A stretch of 38,678 nt of DNA from Clostridia bacterium (lineage in GTDB: Bacteria > Bacillota > Peptococcia > DRI-13 > DTU073): NCBI GenBank assembly GCA_028684195.1, contig JAQUGH010000006.1, positions 1-38,678 of the forward strand, read 5' to 3'. The translations under genes and the position numbers were made by a program. The first letter of the stretch is position 1, and each line of letters starts with the position of its first letter. The notes beneath the pieces were generated by a model. That model saw nothing but the letters and a program-made list of their open reading frames with translations. It had not been told where the DNA came from and ran no database searches. Shown here piece by piece: positions 20,178-30,228 of the stretch.

Positions 20178-20759
20178 TCACTTCTTAAATTCTATATTCA
20201 CACCATTATATTCGTTCATAACATCATCAATATCCTTTGAACACCACATCTTCAATCCGTTGAGTGCTGCATTAATTATATCCGGAATATATTCCCTTTC
20301 CTCCTTTGAAAAAGTTCCAAGCACATAATCTTCCGTTTTCATTGGCTTTGGAGGACGTCCAATCCCGATTTTCAACCGTGAATAATCGTCTGAATTCAGC
20401 ATTTTTGTAATAGATTTTAAACCATTATGTCCTCCACTTCCTCCCCCTCTTTTAAACCTAATTCTTCCACAATCCATATCTAGATCATCATGAATAATTA
20501 TGAAATCATCAAAAGCATTTTTATAATAATTTAATATCTCTAATACTGCCTCTCCGCTATTATTCATGTAGGTCTGCGGTTTTGCTATCATAATTTTTTG
20601 ACCTTCAATGTTCCCTTGCCCTAACAAAGCTTTGCATTGCTTTTTTTCTTTATCTATCCGATAACAAGCTGTCAAAGCATCCAATACCATGAATCCAATA
20701 TTATGTCGTGTTTTTTTATATTCATCTCCAGGATTCCCTAATCCCACAATAAGCTTCAC
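20178..20759 (-). CDS. pth: Peptidyl-tRNA hydrolase
   Basis: MKLIVGLGNPGDEYKKTRHNIGFMVLDAL, KPQTYMNNSGEAV, HDDLDMDCGRIRFKRGGGSGGHNGLKSI. Confidence 0.98.
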   Translation of the reverse strand: MKLIVGLGNPGDEYKKTRHNIGFMVLDALTACYRIDKEKKQCKALLGQGNIEGQKIMIAKPQTYMNNSGEAVLEILNYYKNAFDDFIIIHDDLDMDCGRIRFKRGGGSGGHNGLKSITKMLNSDDYSRLKIGIGRPPKPMKTEDYVLGTFSKEEREYIPDIINAALNGLKMWCSKDIDDVMNEYNGVNIEFKK

Positions 20760-20800
20760 ATTTATTTCCTCCCTACTTAAAATATGAAGTTATGTTTCGA

Positions 20801-21745
20801 TCAATTAAATAGTTTACTAACCGAAAGATCCTCATGTATGCGCAAAATTGCTTCCCCAATTAAAGGTGCCGTTGACAATACCTTTATTTTATCGATAAGC
20901 TTTTCCTCACTAAGCGAAACAGTATTGGTAACTACAACTTCTTTTATTACAGATTTATTAAGTCTTTCAATCGCAAGTCCCGATAATACAGGATGTGTAC
21001 AGCATGCTCGCACCTCCGTCGCTCCATTATCCATAAGTGCTTGGGCTCCCAAAGTAATAGTACCTGCTGTATCAATCATATCATCAACCATTACTACGCT
21101 CTTCCCTTTGACACTTCCAATAATATTCATTACTTCAGCTACATTAGGTTCAGGACGGCGTTTATCAATAATAGCTAAAGGTGCATGTAACCTCTCCGCC
21201 AATGTTCTAGCCCTAGTGACTCCACCTAAATCAGGAGATACAACTACATAATTATCAATCTGTTTATTCAAAAAGTATTCTGCTAATATAGGAACCCCCA
21301 ACAAATGATCCACCGGAATATCAAAAAAACCTTGAATTTGTGTAGCATGCAAATCAATTGATAACACTCTCATTGCTCCTGCCGCAGTTATAAGATTCGC
21401 AACTAGCTTCGCAGTAATAGGATCCCTCGCTTTCGCCTTCCTATCCTGTCTGGCATATCCGTAGTAAGGAAGTACCGCTGTAATTCGACGAACCGACGCT
21501 CTTCGTAAAGCATCTATCATAATAAGTAATTCCATCAAATTATCATTAACCGGAGAACACGTTGGTTGAATAACAAACGCATCTGCTCCCCTCACACTTT
21601 CCCCAATAGCTACACGTATTTCTCCATCACTAAATGTCTTTACGGAAGCATTACTCACTTCAACCCCAAGATATTCTGCAATCTCCTCAGCCAAAGGTAT
21701 ATTCGCATTCCCACTGAGAATCTTCAAGCTCTTAAAATTGGCCAT
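20801..21745 (-). CDS. prs: Ribose-phosphate pyrophosphokinase
   Basis: [58 protein letters not shown]. Confidence 0.98.
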   Translation of the reverse strand: MANFKSLKILSGNANIPLAEEIAEYLGVEVSNASVKTFSDGEIRVAIGESVRGADAFVIQPTCSPVNDNLMELLIMIDALRRASVRRITAVLPYYGYARQDRKAKARDPITAKLVANLITAAGAMRVLSIDLHATQIQGFFDIPVDHLLGVPILAEYFLNKQIDNYVVVSPDLGGVTRARTLAERLHAPLAIIDKRRPEPNVAEVMNIIGSVKGKSVVMVDDMIDTAGTITLGAQALMDNGATEVRACCTHPVLSGLAIERLNKSVIKEVVVTNTVSLSEEKLIDKIKVLSTAPLIGEAILRIHEDLSVSKLFN

Positions 21746-23145
21746 TACTGCCCCTCCCTATTGTTGTCCTTTTTTAGTTTAACCCTACTATGTTCTTCCC
21801 AATTTTCAATATTTCTTTGTTTCCCTCTCGCAACACTTAAAGCCCCCGAAGGCACATCTTTTGTAACCGTAGATCCCGCCCCAATATAAGCCCCCTCTCC
21901 CACCATAATTGGAGCAATAAGATTGGTATTGCTCCCTACAAATACACCATCACCAATTATAGTTTTGTGTTTATTAACTCCATCATAATTACAAGTTATA
22001 GTTCCAGCTCCAATATTTATTCCTTCCCCTAATATGCTGTCACCTATATAACTCAAATGAGGTATCTTCGTTCCTCGTCCAACTTGCGTGTTTTTCACCT
22101 CGCTAAAATCTCCAACCTTCACATCTTCATGAAGCACCGTACCCGGTCTCAAATAACTGTAAGGTCCAATATCAGCATTTTTTCCTACTTTGACTTTATC
22201 TAACAATGAGTACTTAATCGTACAATTCCCATCAATCACAGAATCAACTACTGTTGTGTAAGGTCCAATACTATTGTCGTCTCCTATTATTGTTTTACCT
22301 TCTAGAATCACCCCAGGGTAAAGAATAGTATCTACTCCTATTTTAACACATTTCCCCACATATGTATTTTTAGGATCAATAATTGTTACCCCGTTAAGCA
22401 TATGATCCTTCAAAATTCTATCTCGTAAATATGTCTCCGCTTGGGATAACTGAACACGATTATTTATCCCCATAGCTTCTTCACTATCCATAATACACAA
22501 TGTATCTACTAATTTCTTCTCATCAACCAAATTCTTTATTATATCAGTAAGATAATATTCCCCCTGTGCATTAGCCGGAGTTAGCTTCCTCAGCCCCTTT
22601 CTTAGGCTTTTTAATTCAAAACAGTACGCGCCCGTATTAATCTCGTTAATACACTTTTCTTCACTCGAAGCATCTTTCTCTTCAACAATTTTCTCAATCC
22701 CGTTTAATCCTTTGACTATTCTTCCATATCCACTAGGATCAGAAATATTAGTCGTAAGCACCGTGGCTTTTGCCCCTGACAAATTATGCCTATTTATTAA
22801 GGATTCCAATGTCTTACCTCTGAGAAGAGGTGTATCCCCACATAAGACCAAGCAATTCCCACCTGAAAGCTCTTGTAAAGCTGGTAATGCTTGAAGCAAC
22901 GCATGTCCGGTTCCTTGTTGTTGTTCTTGATAAACATATTTGTAATCTTGACCCACAATCTTTTTTACTTTTTCTCCTTGATAACCCAATACTATAATAA
23001 TATCCTCCACTGAAGCTTCGTGTAATGCATCAATAACATGAATAATCATCGGCACTCCAGCTACTTTATGAAGTACCTTGGGCTCTTTTGATTTCATTCT
23101 CGTTCCCATTCCCGCTGCTAATATTACCGCTACTGTTTGAGACAA
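21745..23145 (-). CDS. glmU: Bifunctional UDP-GlcNAc pyrophosphorylase / GlcN-1-P acetyltransferase
   Basis: [30 protein letters not shown] plus C-terminal left-handed beta-helix hexapeptide repeats. Confidence 0.98.
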   Translation of the reverse strand: MSQTVAVILAAGMGTRMKSKEPKVLHKVAGVPMIIHVIDALHEASVEDIIIVLGYQGEKVKKIVGQDYKYVYQEQQQGTGHALLQALPALQELSGGNCLVLCGDTPLLRGKTLESLINRHNLSGAKATVLTTNISDPSGYGRIVKGLNGIEKIVEEKDASSEEKCINEINTGAYCFELKSLRKGLRKLTPANAQGEYYLTDIIKNLVDEKKLVDTLCIMDSEEAMGINNRVQLSQAETYLRDRILKDHMLNGVTIIDPKNTYVGKCVKIGVDTILYPGVILEGKTIIGDDNSIGPYTTVVDSVIDGNCTIKYSLLDKVKVGKNADIGPYSYLRPGTVLHEDVKVGDFSEVKNTQVGRGTKIPHLSYIGDSILGEGINIGAGTITCNYDGVNKHKTIIGDGVFVGSNTNLIAPIMVGEGAYIGAGSTVTKDVPSGALSVARGKQRNIENWEEHSRVKLKKDNNREGQ

Positions 23146-23437
23146 TTTTGCCCCTCCTTACTTCTAACGCAATTTTAACATTACAAGTACCAATATATTT
23201 ATACCACATTTGTACTAGTTAAGTCATCTATTAACAGTGATTTTTTTATAAAAACCCTTAATTAAAAATTAAATTTCACCAAAAAAAATAAAAAGATGTC
23301 TAGTTTTTATCTATTACCAATTAAGGTTATCAGTTGTTTTGAATTTATTTGCTTGCTTGCATAAAATAATCAATTATATTATAGTAATAGTATATAATAG
23401 TCATTTAATTATAATACTGTAAAGGAGACATAATTAT

Positions 23438-23893
23438 ATGGGCGCTGTTATTGATGTACCACAAAGTAAGATAGGTAGGATTGAAGTTAACTTTTGTAAA
23501 GATATGCTTGATGCCGTACAATTCCAATTAGAGGAACAAATTATGGAATCCCAAGAAAGAACAAATTATTGGGATGAAAGATTTCAACTTGCCAAACAAG
23601 TTGAAACAGGAAAACTATCTCCCGAAGAATATACTAAAAGGGTAAAAGTATTGGAAGAAAAATTATCAGAACGATTATGTGCTACTAAAAGTGCTTTCAG
23701 TCAATCTATTAGTACTAATACTGATCCAAACCAACAAAATAAATTAAAAGAACTCTTGTCTGCTATAGAATCAGACCCCTCTCCTGAAAAAGCAAAACGC
23801 AATAGTAACGCTCCAAAAGGCACCACGAGAAGTCATTTGAATTCTGGTAAGCATACTGAGCTATCTCGCAAATTGAAAGAAAGAAGCCACTAA
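23438..23893 (+). CDS. Hypothetical charged protein
   Basis: 151 aa; AAAGGAGACAT RBS before ATG; AT-rich promoter-like region upstream; opposite orientation to neighbours; no family recognised. Confidence 0.65.
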   Translation: MGAVIDVPQSKIGRIEVNFCKDMLDAVQFQLEEQIMESQERTNYWDERFQLAKQVETGKLSPEEYTKRVKVLEEKLSERLCATKSAFSQSISTNTDPNQQNKLKELLSAIESDPSPEKAKRNSNAPKGTTRSHLNSGKHTELSRKLKERSH

Positions 23894-23991
23894 AGTCTTG
23901 GAAATTAAATGATATTTTTAATTTGCCTAATTATTAGTTAATCTTCTCCCTGTTTTGTACGACAACTAGCTATTAGGTTTAAATCAGAAAT

Positions 23992-24030
23992 GCAAAAAAA
24001 AGAAGCTTTGCCAAAGCTTCTTTTTTTTGC
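23992..24030. terminator. Bidirectional terminator
   Basis: GCAAAAAAAAGAAGCTTT-GCC-AAAGCTTCTTTTTTTTGC, 18-bp perfect stem, A-run/T-run flanks. Confidence 0.85.
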
Positions 24031-24052
24031 AACACACTATATTAATTCGCAC

Positions 24053-24096
24053 AATTATAAGATAGTTATTACCACAACAATAACTATCTTATAATT
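24053..24096. terminator. Second perfect 18-bp inverted repeat downstream of spoVG
   Basis: AATTATAAGATAGTTATT-ACCACAAC-AATAACTATCTTATAATT. Confidence 0.5.
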
Positions 24097-24154
24097 AATA
24101 TTAAAATGTCTTTTTCTTTATTAATTTAGAAATTTTTCTGCTAATAGAGTGCAA

Positions 24155-24409
24155 TTAGATAGCTTCTTGATAAGCCTTAAGTACTGCTGACTGAATGATC
24201 TCCCGGGACTCCGAAGAAATAGGATGAGCAATATCTCTAAATTCGCCCTCCTGTGTCTTACGACTAGGCATAGCAACAAAAAGCCCATTAGTACCATCAA
24301 CTACCTTGACATCGTGTACAACAAAAGAATTATCAAAAGTAACTGATACAATTGCTTTCATCTTTCCCTCATGATTCATCTTCCTTATGCGAATATCCGT
24401 AATATCCAT
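24155..24409 (-). CDS. spoVG: Septation regulator SpoVG
   Basis: [64 protein letters not shown]. Confidence 0.98.
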   Translation of the reverse strand: MDITDIRIRKMNHEGKMKAIVSVTFDNSFVVHDVKVVDGTNGLFVAMPSRKTQEGEFRDIAHPISSESREIIQSAVLKAYQEAI

Positions 24410-24616
24410 TCAAACTCACCACCTTCCTATAACTCTGCCTATCTATGTTATTTCTTCATGAAATTAATTATTCCTGCTTGTCTTTATAAGATTATCCCAT
24501 ATTTTTGCTATTATGTATTTATCTATATTTACGGATATACGCATATTAGGTTTCGCTATAGAGTTTTAGTGGCGGTTAGCTATTCGGATAAAGTGAAACT
24601 TCTTTCAGTGGTTTTT

Positions 24617-24715
24617 TAAAATTATAAAAGCCTGACCCCGAGTTTCTCCTAGTACCTTTGCAATATTTTTTAATAGTTTTAATATTAAGATATAAAATTA
24701 TAAAAGCCTGACCCC
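24617..24715. repeat. Direct repeat of TAAAATTATAAAAGCCTGACCCC
   Basis: Identical 23-mers at 24617-24639 and 24693-24715. Confidence 0.9.
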
Positions 24716-24740
24716 ATTTTACCGTTTTACGGTTTTTATT

Positions 24741-25559
24741 TTATATGTTATGTGGATACAGTATAACCTCTTTTTTTTGCTCATCAACTTTACTAAGCTT
24801 TAATAATGAATAATAATTTGAAACTAATTTTTGTTCAGGAAATTCTGTATCAATTAAAACTCCAATTCCTAACACATCAGCTTCAAACTCTCCTAAAAGA
24901 TCTATCATTCCCTTAGCTGTCCCTCCTGCTTTCATAAAATCATCTATTATTATCACTTTACTACCTTGTGGAAGACTTCTTCGTGCGAGGGACATGGTAC
25001 GTATATTTCTCGACGAACCTGTCACATAATTAAAATTCACAGAGTACCCTTCTGTCACCCGTCCACCGTCTCGGACAATAACAAGGGGAATATTTAAAAA
25101 TTTTGCGGTCATAAAAGCAAGTGGAATCCCCTTTGTTTCAATAGTAACTATATACTGCGGTGCTAATCTGACAAAATGTTCAGCAAATATCTCCCCCACC
25201 TTTTGTGCTGTACAAGTGTCAAATATTACATCTGTCATATATAAAAAACCCCCAGGTAAAATTCTTGATGGATCACTAAGTTTTTCCTCAATCTCTTTCA
25301 GAAAATTTGCTTTTTCACTTGCCCCAACTCGTGGTAAAAAAATGACCCCTCCACCAGCTCCAGCTAATGTTTCGATTCTTCCAAACCCGAATTCTTGAAA
25401 AGCATGCTTTATTATACTTACATCTTCACTTATGCTTGATTTTGCTGCTCGAAAAAACTCTGCAAAAAAACTCATTGTAAATAACGTGTTCGGTTTTTCT
25501 AACAGATATTTTGTTATTATAGGAATCCGTTCACTCCTTCGCCATTTTTCCACAACCAC
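24741..25559 (-). CDS. purR: Pur operon repressor PurR
   Basis: WRRSERIPIITKYLLEKPNTLFTMSFFAEFFRAAKSSISEDVSIIK and PRTase motif VIIIDDFMKAGGTAKGM. Confidence 0.95.
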   Translation of the reverse strand: MVVEKWRRSERIPIITKYLLEKPNTLFTMSFFAEFFRAAKSSISEDVSIIKHAFQEFGFGRIETLAGAGGGVIFLPRVGASEKANFLKEIEEKLSDPSRILPGGFLYMTDVIFDTCTAQKVGEIFAEHFVRLAPQYIVTIETKGIPLAFMTAKFLNIPLVIVRDGGRVTEGYSVNFNYVTGSSRNIRTMSLARRSLPQGSKVIIIDDFMKAGGTAKGMIDLLGEFEADVLGIGVLIDTEFPEQKLVSNYYSLLKLSKVDEQKKEVILYPHNI

Positions 25560-25638
25560 GCCCCCCTTGTTTTCCCCTCGTCAAGACACATTACAAGTAA
25601 TCAACTACTATTCTACGCCATACGTTCGCATTTTTTTA

Positions 25639-26397
25639 CTACCCACATAACTTTTTCTTTACTAAAATAATATCACTTTCCTTATCAACATCAATACCAA
25701 TTTCTGCATAGGGTGATATCACCCCCACTCCCTTTATTCCCCCTAGAAGTCTCGAAACCCCTCTTTCCGCATCATCAAGTGATAATCTTCTAAATATGTA
25801 CGCCAAAAGTAACCTCCATCCCAAGCAAGAAGCTAAAGACAACGGTTTCTTTCGCAAACGAACAAGTTCCTCCACTTCTCCGATACATTTTGATACTATT
25901 TCTGTATTTATCAAAAAAATATTTCCCCCGGTAAAAACGCCTTCTTTTAAGTGTACATAAGTACGTTGCACCCCAGGATAACTTTTCTCATTTACCTCAC
26001 GACTGATGATCGGATAATACAAATCTCCTTTTATTCCTTGACAAGTATTAATAAAATGTTCTACAGCTTCAGGTATAAGCAAGGGGATATCCGCTGTTAC
26101 TACTAATATTTGTTTAGTTTCAGGAGGTAATACATGAATAGCATTTAAAAAGCTATCTACGCTCGTAAAACCACTCTCTGAAAACTTAACACAAGATGAA
26201 TCCTTATACAAATCTTTTAATTCCTGTGTAGAATCAGAAATAACAATTGTTTCAATACATGTTGAATTTTGAAGTGCCTCCACTACATATTCCACCATAT
26301 AACGATCACCAATAGGTACTAACGATTCCTTAACCATAAGCCGTCCTTCATTAAGGCAAGGCTTTGAGCCACCCGCCAAAACAATAGCTGTAACCAT
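25639..26397 (-). CDS. Nucleotidyltransferase family protein (MobA-like NTP transferase)
   Basis: MVTAIVLAGGSKP...KESLVPIGDRYMVEYVVEAL...LVVTADIPLL. Confidence 0.8.
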   Translation of the reverse strand: MVTAIVLAGGSKPCLNEGRLMVKESLVPIGDRYMVEYVVEALQNSTCIETIVISDSTQELKDLYKDSSCVKFSESGFTSVDSFLNAIHVLPPETKQILVVTADIPLLIPEAVEHFINTCQGIKGDLYYPIISREVNEKSYPGVQRTYVHLKEGVFTGGNIFLINTEIVSKCIGEVEELVRLRKKPLSLASCLGWRLLLAYIFRRLSLDDAERGVSRLLGGIKGVGVISPYAEIGIDVDKESDIILVKKKLCG

Positions 26398-26437
26398 TTT
26401 ACACTCCTAAACTTTTGTTTTAAATTATTTTCCCCTT

Positions 26438-27139
26438 TTATTTATTACAATATTCACCGCTACCATTTGCGTTAAATAATTCCACCATAGCCTGCTCTGC
26501 AAATTCTATATGTTCTTGACCCAATTTTTGAGCTAATTCAACATCATGTTGTACAATTGCTTCTACAATTCCTTTGTGCTCTTCTAAACTTTTTTTCTTT
26601 CTGCCAGGCAAAGTCATAGATGTCGAACGAAGTCGAAATAATTGTTCCTTGAGATTACCAGTTAATGTTATCAGTCGTTTATTACGAGTAGCTTTATAGA
26701 TAAGCTCATGTAACCCCACATCAGTCCTAACTGTAAAAATAATATCATCATTCTCTAAACACTCATTTTCCTCCAATAAATATTTCCCCATTTCCTCTAT
26801 CTCCTTGGGATTAGCTCGCTCCGCAGCTAATCCACAAGCTAAAGACTCCAATGTTGCACGTATTTCAAAAACCTCATGGACATCCCTATACGAAACCTCT
26901 GTTACATATGCCCCTTTTCTAGGAATTATGGTGGCAAATCCTTCTAATTCTAATTTCCGTATAGCCTCTCTAATCGGAGTTCTGCTTACACCCAATTCCT
27001 CAGCTAATTGCACCTCCATAAGTCGTTCACCCGGTTTTAAAACATTATCTAGCGTAGCCTCCCTAAGTACTTCAAAAACTATATCCCGCAATGGTCTATC
27101 TCCCTCAATCTCCAAAGGATCGAAACGCCTCTCACTCAT
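26438..27139 (-). CDS. GntR family (FadR/FCD subfamily) transcriptional regulator
   Basis: LKPGERLMEVQLAEELGVSRTPIREAIRKLELEGFATIIPRKGAYVTEVS plus FCD-like C-terminus; 8-bp overlap with ispE. Confidence 0.92.
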   Translation of the reverse strand: MSERRFDPLEIEGDRPLRDIVFEVLREATLDNVLKPGERLMEVQLAEELGVSRTPIREAIRKLELEGFATIIPRKGAYVTEVSYRDVHEVFEIRATLESLACGLAAERANPKEIEEMGKYLLEENECLENDDIIFTVRTDVGLHELIYKATRNKRLITLTGNLKEQLFRLRSTSMTLPGRKKKSLEEHKGIVEAIVQHDVELAQKLGQEHIEFAEQAMVELFNANGSGEYCNK

Positions 27140-28034
27140 AAAATCGCATTCTCCCTTCTATATCCTCTTTATTAGTTGTGCGTACAACTGCTATCTCCCA
27201 ACCTTGCAATTTTACAAAGGATTTTAATTTATCGGCACTATTTTTATCATCCACAAAAGCAAGAAGTGTAGGTCCACTGCCCGACATCATCACCCTCTCC
27301 ACATCTAAACCTTGTAGTTTAGATGCCCATTCTTTCAACTGCGGATATAAGTCGAACGTCGAATATTCCAAAACATTATTCATATGTTTAAATATTGCTT
27401 TCTTGTTTTTTTCTTCTAACGCTTTTAATACCATTGATATATCAGGTTTTTGTAAAATGGTTATCTGTGCTAAATTCTGATACGCCTCTCTTGCAGAAAC
27501 ACTAAAAGGAGGTTTCATTATAACCAACCATATTTCTGGACAACTAACACATTCTGTAACCATCTCTCCCCTCTCTTCTCCAATAGCTGTAAGAGGATAA
27601 AGACAAAACGGCACATCAGAACCCAACAATCCACCATACTCCCTTAATTGTTTCAAAGAAAGATTCAACCCATACAGGAGATTCATTCCGATCAAAGTTG
27701 CTGCGGCATCCGAGCTTCCTCCCGCTAAACCCGCTGCGACAGGAATTCTCTTTTCTAATTTCAATTTAATCCCCTGAATTTGAGAAAAATCCTTCATCAA
27801 TAAAGAAGCCGCCTTATAAACTAAATTATCTGCTCCTGTACTCAATTGCGGTAAATCACAGGTTAAATTAATACCTTCCGCACATTTCTCTATATAAACA
27901 TTGTCATGGAGAGTAATCCCCTGTAATAAAGTCTTAATCTCGTGATAACCATCGTCCCTCTCACCAAGAACATCTAAAACTAAATTTATTTTCCCAAAAG
28001 CCTTTATTTTAATTTTTCGCATAATAACATCCAT
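27132..28034 (-). CDS. ispE: 4-diphosphocytidyl-2-C-methyl-D-erythritol kinase
   Basis: KAFGKINLVLDVLGERDDGYHEIKTLLQ, RIPVAAGLAGGSSDAAATL, MMSGSGPTLLAF. Confidence 0.97.
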   Translation of the reverse strand: MDVIMRKIKIKAFGKINLVLDVLGERDDGYHEIKTLLQGITLHDNVYIEKCAEGINLTCDLPQLSTGADNLVYKAASLLMKDFSQIQGIKLKLEKRIPVAAGLAGGSSDAAATLIGMNLLYGLNLSLKQLREYGGLLGSDVPFCLYPLTAIGEERGEMVTECVSCPEIWLVIMKPPFSVSAREAYQNLAQITILQKPDISMVLKALEEKNKKAIFKHMNNVLEYSTFDLYPQLKEWASKLQGLDVERVMMSGSGPTLLAFVDDKNSADKLKSFVKLQGWEIAVVRTTNKEDIEGRMRFYE

Positions 28035-28242
28035 ATCCTTTTATTTATTTATTTATTTTCAAATTCGATTATATCATTTTTTTTTTATAATTGCCATGCT
28101 GCTTACAAATTTTGTATCCGTCTGAATAGCTACCCATTGTTAAGACTTGCAATCCTTTATCAGTTTATAAGCGAACTCGTTCAGCTAAAGCCGCACATCG
28201 ACGCTTTGGCGAAGGTAAATTCCCCTACTAAAAGAGAAAAAT

Positions 28243-28272
28243 AGAACTCCCACTTATAAAAGTGGGAGTCTT
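28243..28272 (-). terminator. Terminator downstream of typA
   Basis: ACTCCCACTT-loop-AAGTGGGAGT hairpin, followed by ATTTTTCTC on the minus strand. Confidence 0.75.
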
Positions 28273-28285
28273 AGAATTGGATCAA

Positions 28286-30166
28286 TTAAAGGCGTCTGCT
28301 TTTTTCATACCTAGCTCTATCTGATTTATTTAACACTTTTTTTCGCATTCTCAACGATTTAGGGGTAATCTCAAGATACTCATCGTCCTCTAAGTATTCC
28401 AAAGATTGCTCTAACGAAAGAATACGAGGAGTTTTTAACTTCACTGTTTCATCTTTTGTGGAAGATCTCATATTACTAAGAGCTTTTTCCTTACATACAT
28501 TAACTACAATATCCTGTTCTCTACTATTCTCTCCCACTATCATTCCTTCATAAACTTCTGTACCAGGTACAATAAAGAGGATTCCTCTATCCTCTGCAGC
28601 TGACATTCCATATGCTGTAGAAGACCCCGTTTCCCAAGCAATAAGGGCACCATTTTTCCTCCTTATGATTTCACCACGGTAAGGCTTATACGAATCAAAG
28701 TTATGATTTATTACACCATAGCCACGAGTATCTGTCAGAAATTCTGTTCTGAATCCCACCAATCCCCGTGCTGGTATGGAATACTCAAGTCGCACATTCC
28801 CACTATTGTTAACCATATTCAAGAGTTCTCCTTTTCGAACTCCTAGTTTTTCCATCACTGCTCCAACCCAATCCTCAGGAGTATCTATTAACAAATTTTC
28901 AAAAGGCTCACAAACTGTATCTCCCTCATTTTTAAAGATAACTTGTGGCTTTGAAACTTGAAATTCTAAACCTTCCCGACGCATAGTTTCTATTAAGATC
29001 CCTAAATGCAATTCTCCACGTCCCGCTACCAAAAAAACTTCCGGGCTCTCAGTATCTTCAACTCGTAATGATACATCCGTTTCCATTTCTCGTTTTAACC
29101 TAGCTCCCAATTTTCTTGAAGCTATAGGTTCTCCTTCTCGTCCAGTAAAAGGTGAATCATTCACCATAAATCCCATTTGCAGTGTGGGTTCGTCTATTTT
29201 TAAAAAAGGTAGTGCTTCCGGGTAACCTACATCGCAAATAGTCTCGCCCACATAAATTTCTCCCAGACCACCTAAAGCCACAATTTCTCCCGCCATTGCT
29301 TCTTCTATTTCTATCCGTTTTAAACCTTGAAAACCAAACAACTTACCTATCCGAAGATTTTCTTCAGTACCATCCCGCTTTATAACCGTTACCTGCATAC
29401 CATTTTTAACAATTCCTCTGTTGATTCTGCCAATAGCAATACGCCCAATATAATCATTATAATCTAATAAAGTAACCTGCATTTGGAACTGTCCCGAAAC
29501 ATCACACTGAGGAGCTGGACTCCTTTTAATAATTGTCTCAAAAAGAGGAGCCAAGTTTTCCCCATGAACATGAGGATCTAATGAAGCCCATGACTCAAGT
29601 GCTGAAACGTACACTATAGGGAAATCCAGTTGTTCTTCACTCACTCCTAAATCAATAAATAAATCTAAAACTTCATCAACAACTTCCTCCGGTCTTGCAT
29701 GCTCCCTATCCATTTTGTTGACAACTACAACTGGCATCAAGTTCTGTTCCAAGGCCTTTTTCAAAACAAACCTAGTTTGTGGCATACAACCCTCGAATGC
29801 ATCTACAACTAATAGAACTCCGTTCACCATTTTCATTATACGTTCAACTTCTCCACCAAAATCAGCATGACCTGGCGTATCTACTATGTTCAATGTATAA
29901 CCAGAATACTGTATAGAAGTGTTTTTAGCCAAAATCGTTATTCCCTTTTCTCGTTCTAAATCATTAGAATCAAGGATCCTATCTACTACCTGTTCATTGC
30001 TCCTAAACACCCCTGCTTGTTCTAACATTTTATCTACAAGAGTTGTTTTTCCATGATCAACATGGGCAATAATTGCTATATTTCGAATGTCTTCCGGTTT
30101 CACTATAATTTCCTCCCCAAAAATATAAATTATGTCTTGGTCACAAAAATACTTGGCTAATACCAA
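28286..30166 (-). CDS. typA: Translational GTPase TypA/BipA
   Basis: NIAIIAHVDHGKTTLVDKMLEQ, DTPGHADFGGEVERIM; TypA C-terminus. The annotated start may be too far upstream; the MKPEDIRNIAI-type start region is more typical. Confidence 0.96.
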   Translation of the reverse strand: MVLAKYFCDQDIIYIFGEEIIVKPEDIRNIAIIAHVDHGKTTLVDKMLEQAGVFRSNEQVVDRILDSNDLEREKGITILAKNTSIQYSGYTLNIVDTPGHADFGGEVERIMKMVNGVLLVVDAFEGCMPQTRFVLKKALEQNLMPVVVVNKMDREHARPEEVVDEVLDLFIDLGVSEEQLDFPIVYVSALESWASLDPHVHGENLAPLFETIIKRSPAPQCDVSGQFQMQVTLLDYNDYIGRIAIGRINRGIVKNGMQVTVIKRDGTEENLRIGKLFGFQGLKRIEIEEAMAGEIVALGGLGEIYVGETICDVGYPEALPFLKIDEPTLQMGFMVNDSPFTGREGEPIASRKLGARLKREMETDVSLRVEDTESPEVFLVAGRGELHLGILIETMRREGLEFQVSKPQVIFKNEGDTVCEPFENLLIDTPEDWVGAVMEKLGVRKGELLNMVNNSGNVRLEYSIPARGLVGFRTEFLTDTRGYGVINHNFDSYKPYRGEIIRRKNGALIAWETGSSTAYGMSAAEDRGILFIVPGTEVYEGMIVGENSREQDIVVNVCKEKALSNMRSSTKDETVKLKTPRILSLEQSLEYLEDDEYLEITPKSLRMRKKVLNKSDRARYEKSRRL

Positions 30167-30228
30167 GCACTTTTATCTACACAACCATTTATTTTACAGT
30201 GTTATCTAAACAAAAGCAAGTACAATTC

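Noticed and set aside
28140-28245. Insertion-sequence remnant after typA
   Set aside because: No coding remnant or terminal repeats that I can support; only the terminator hairpin is clear.
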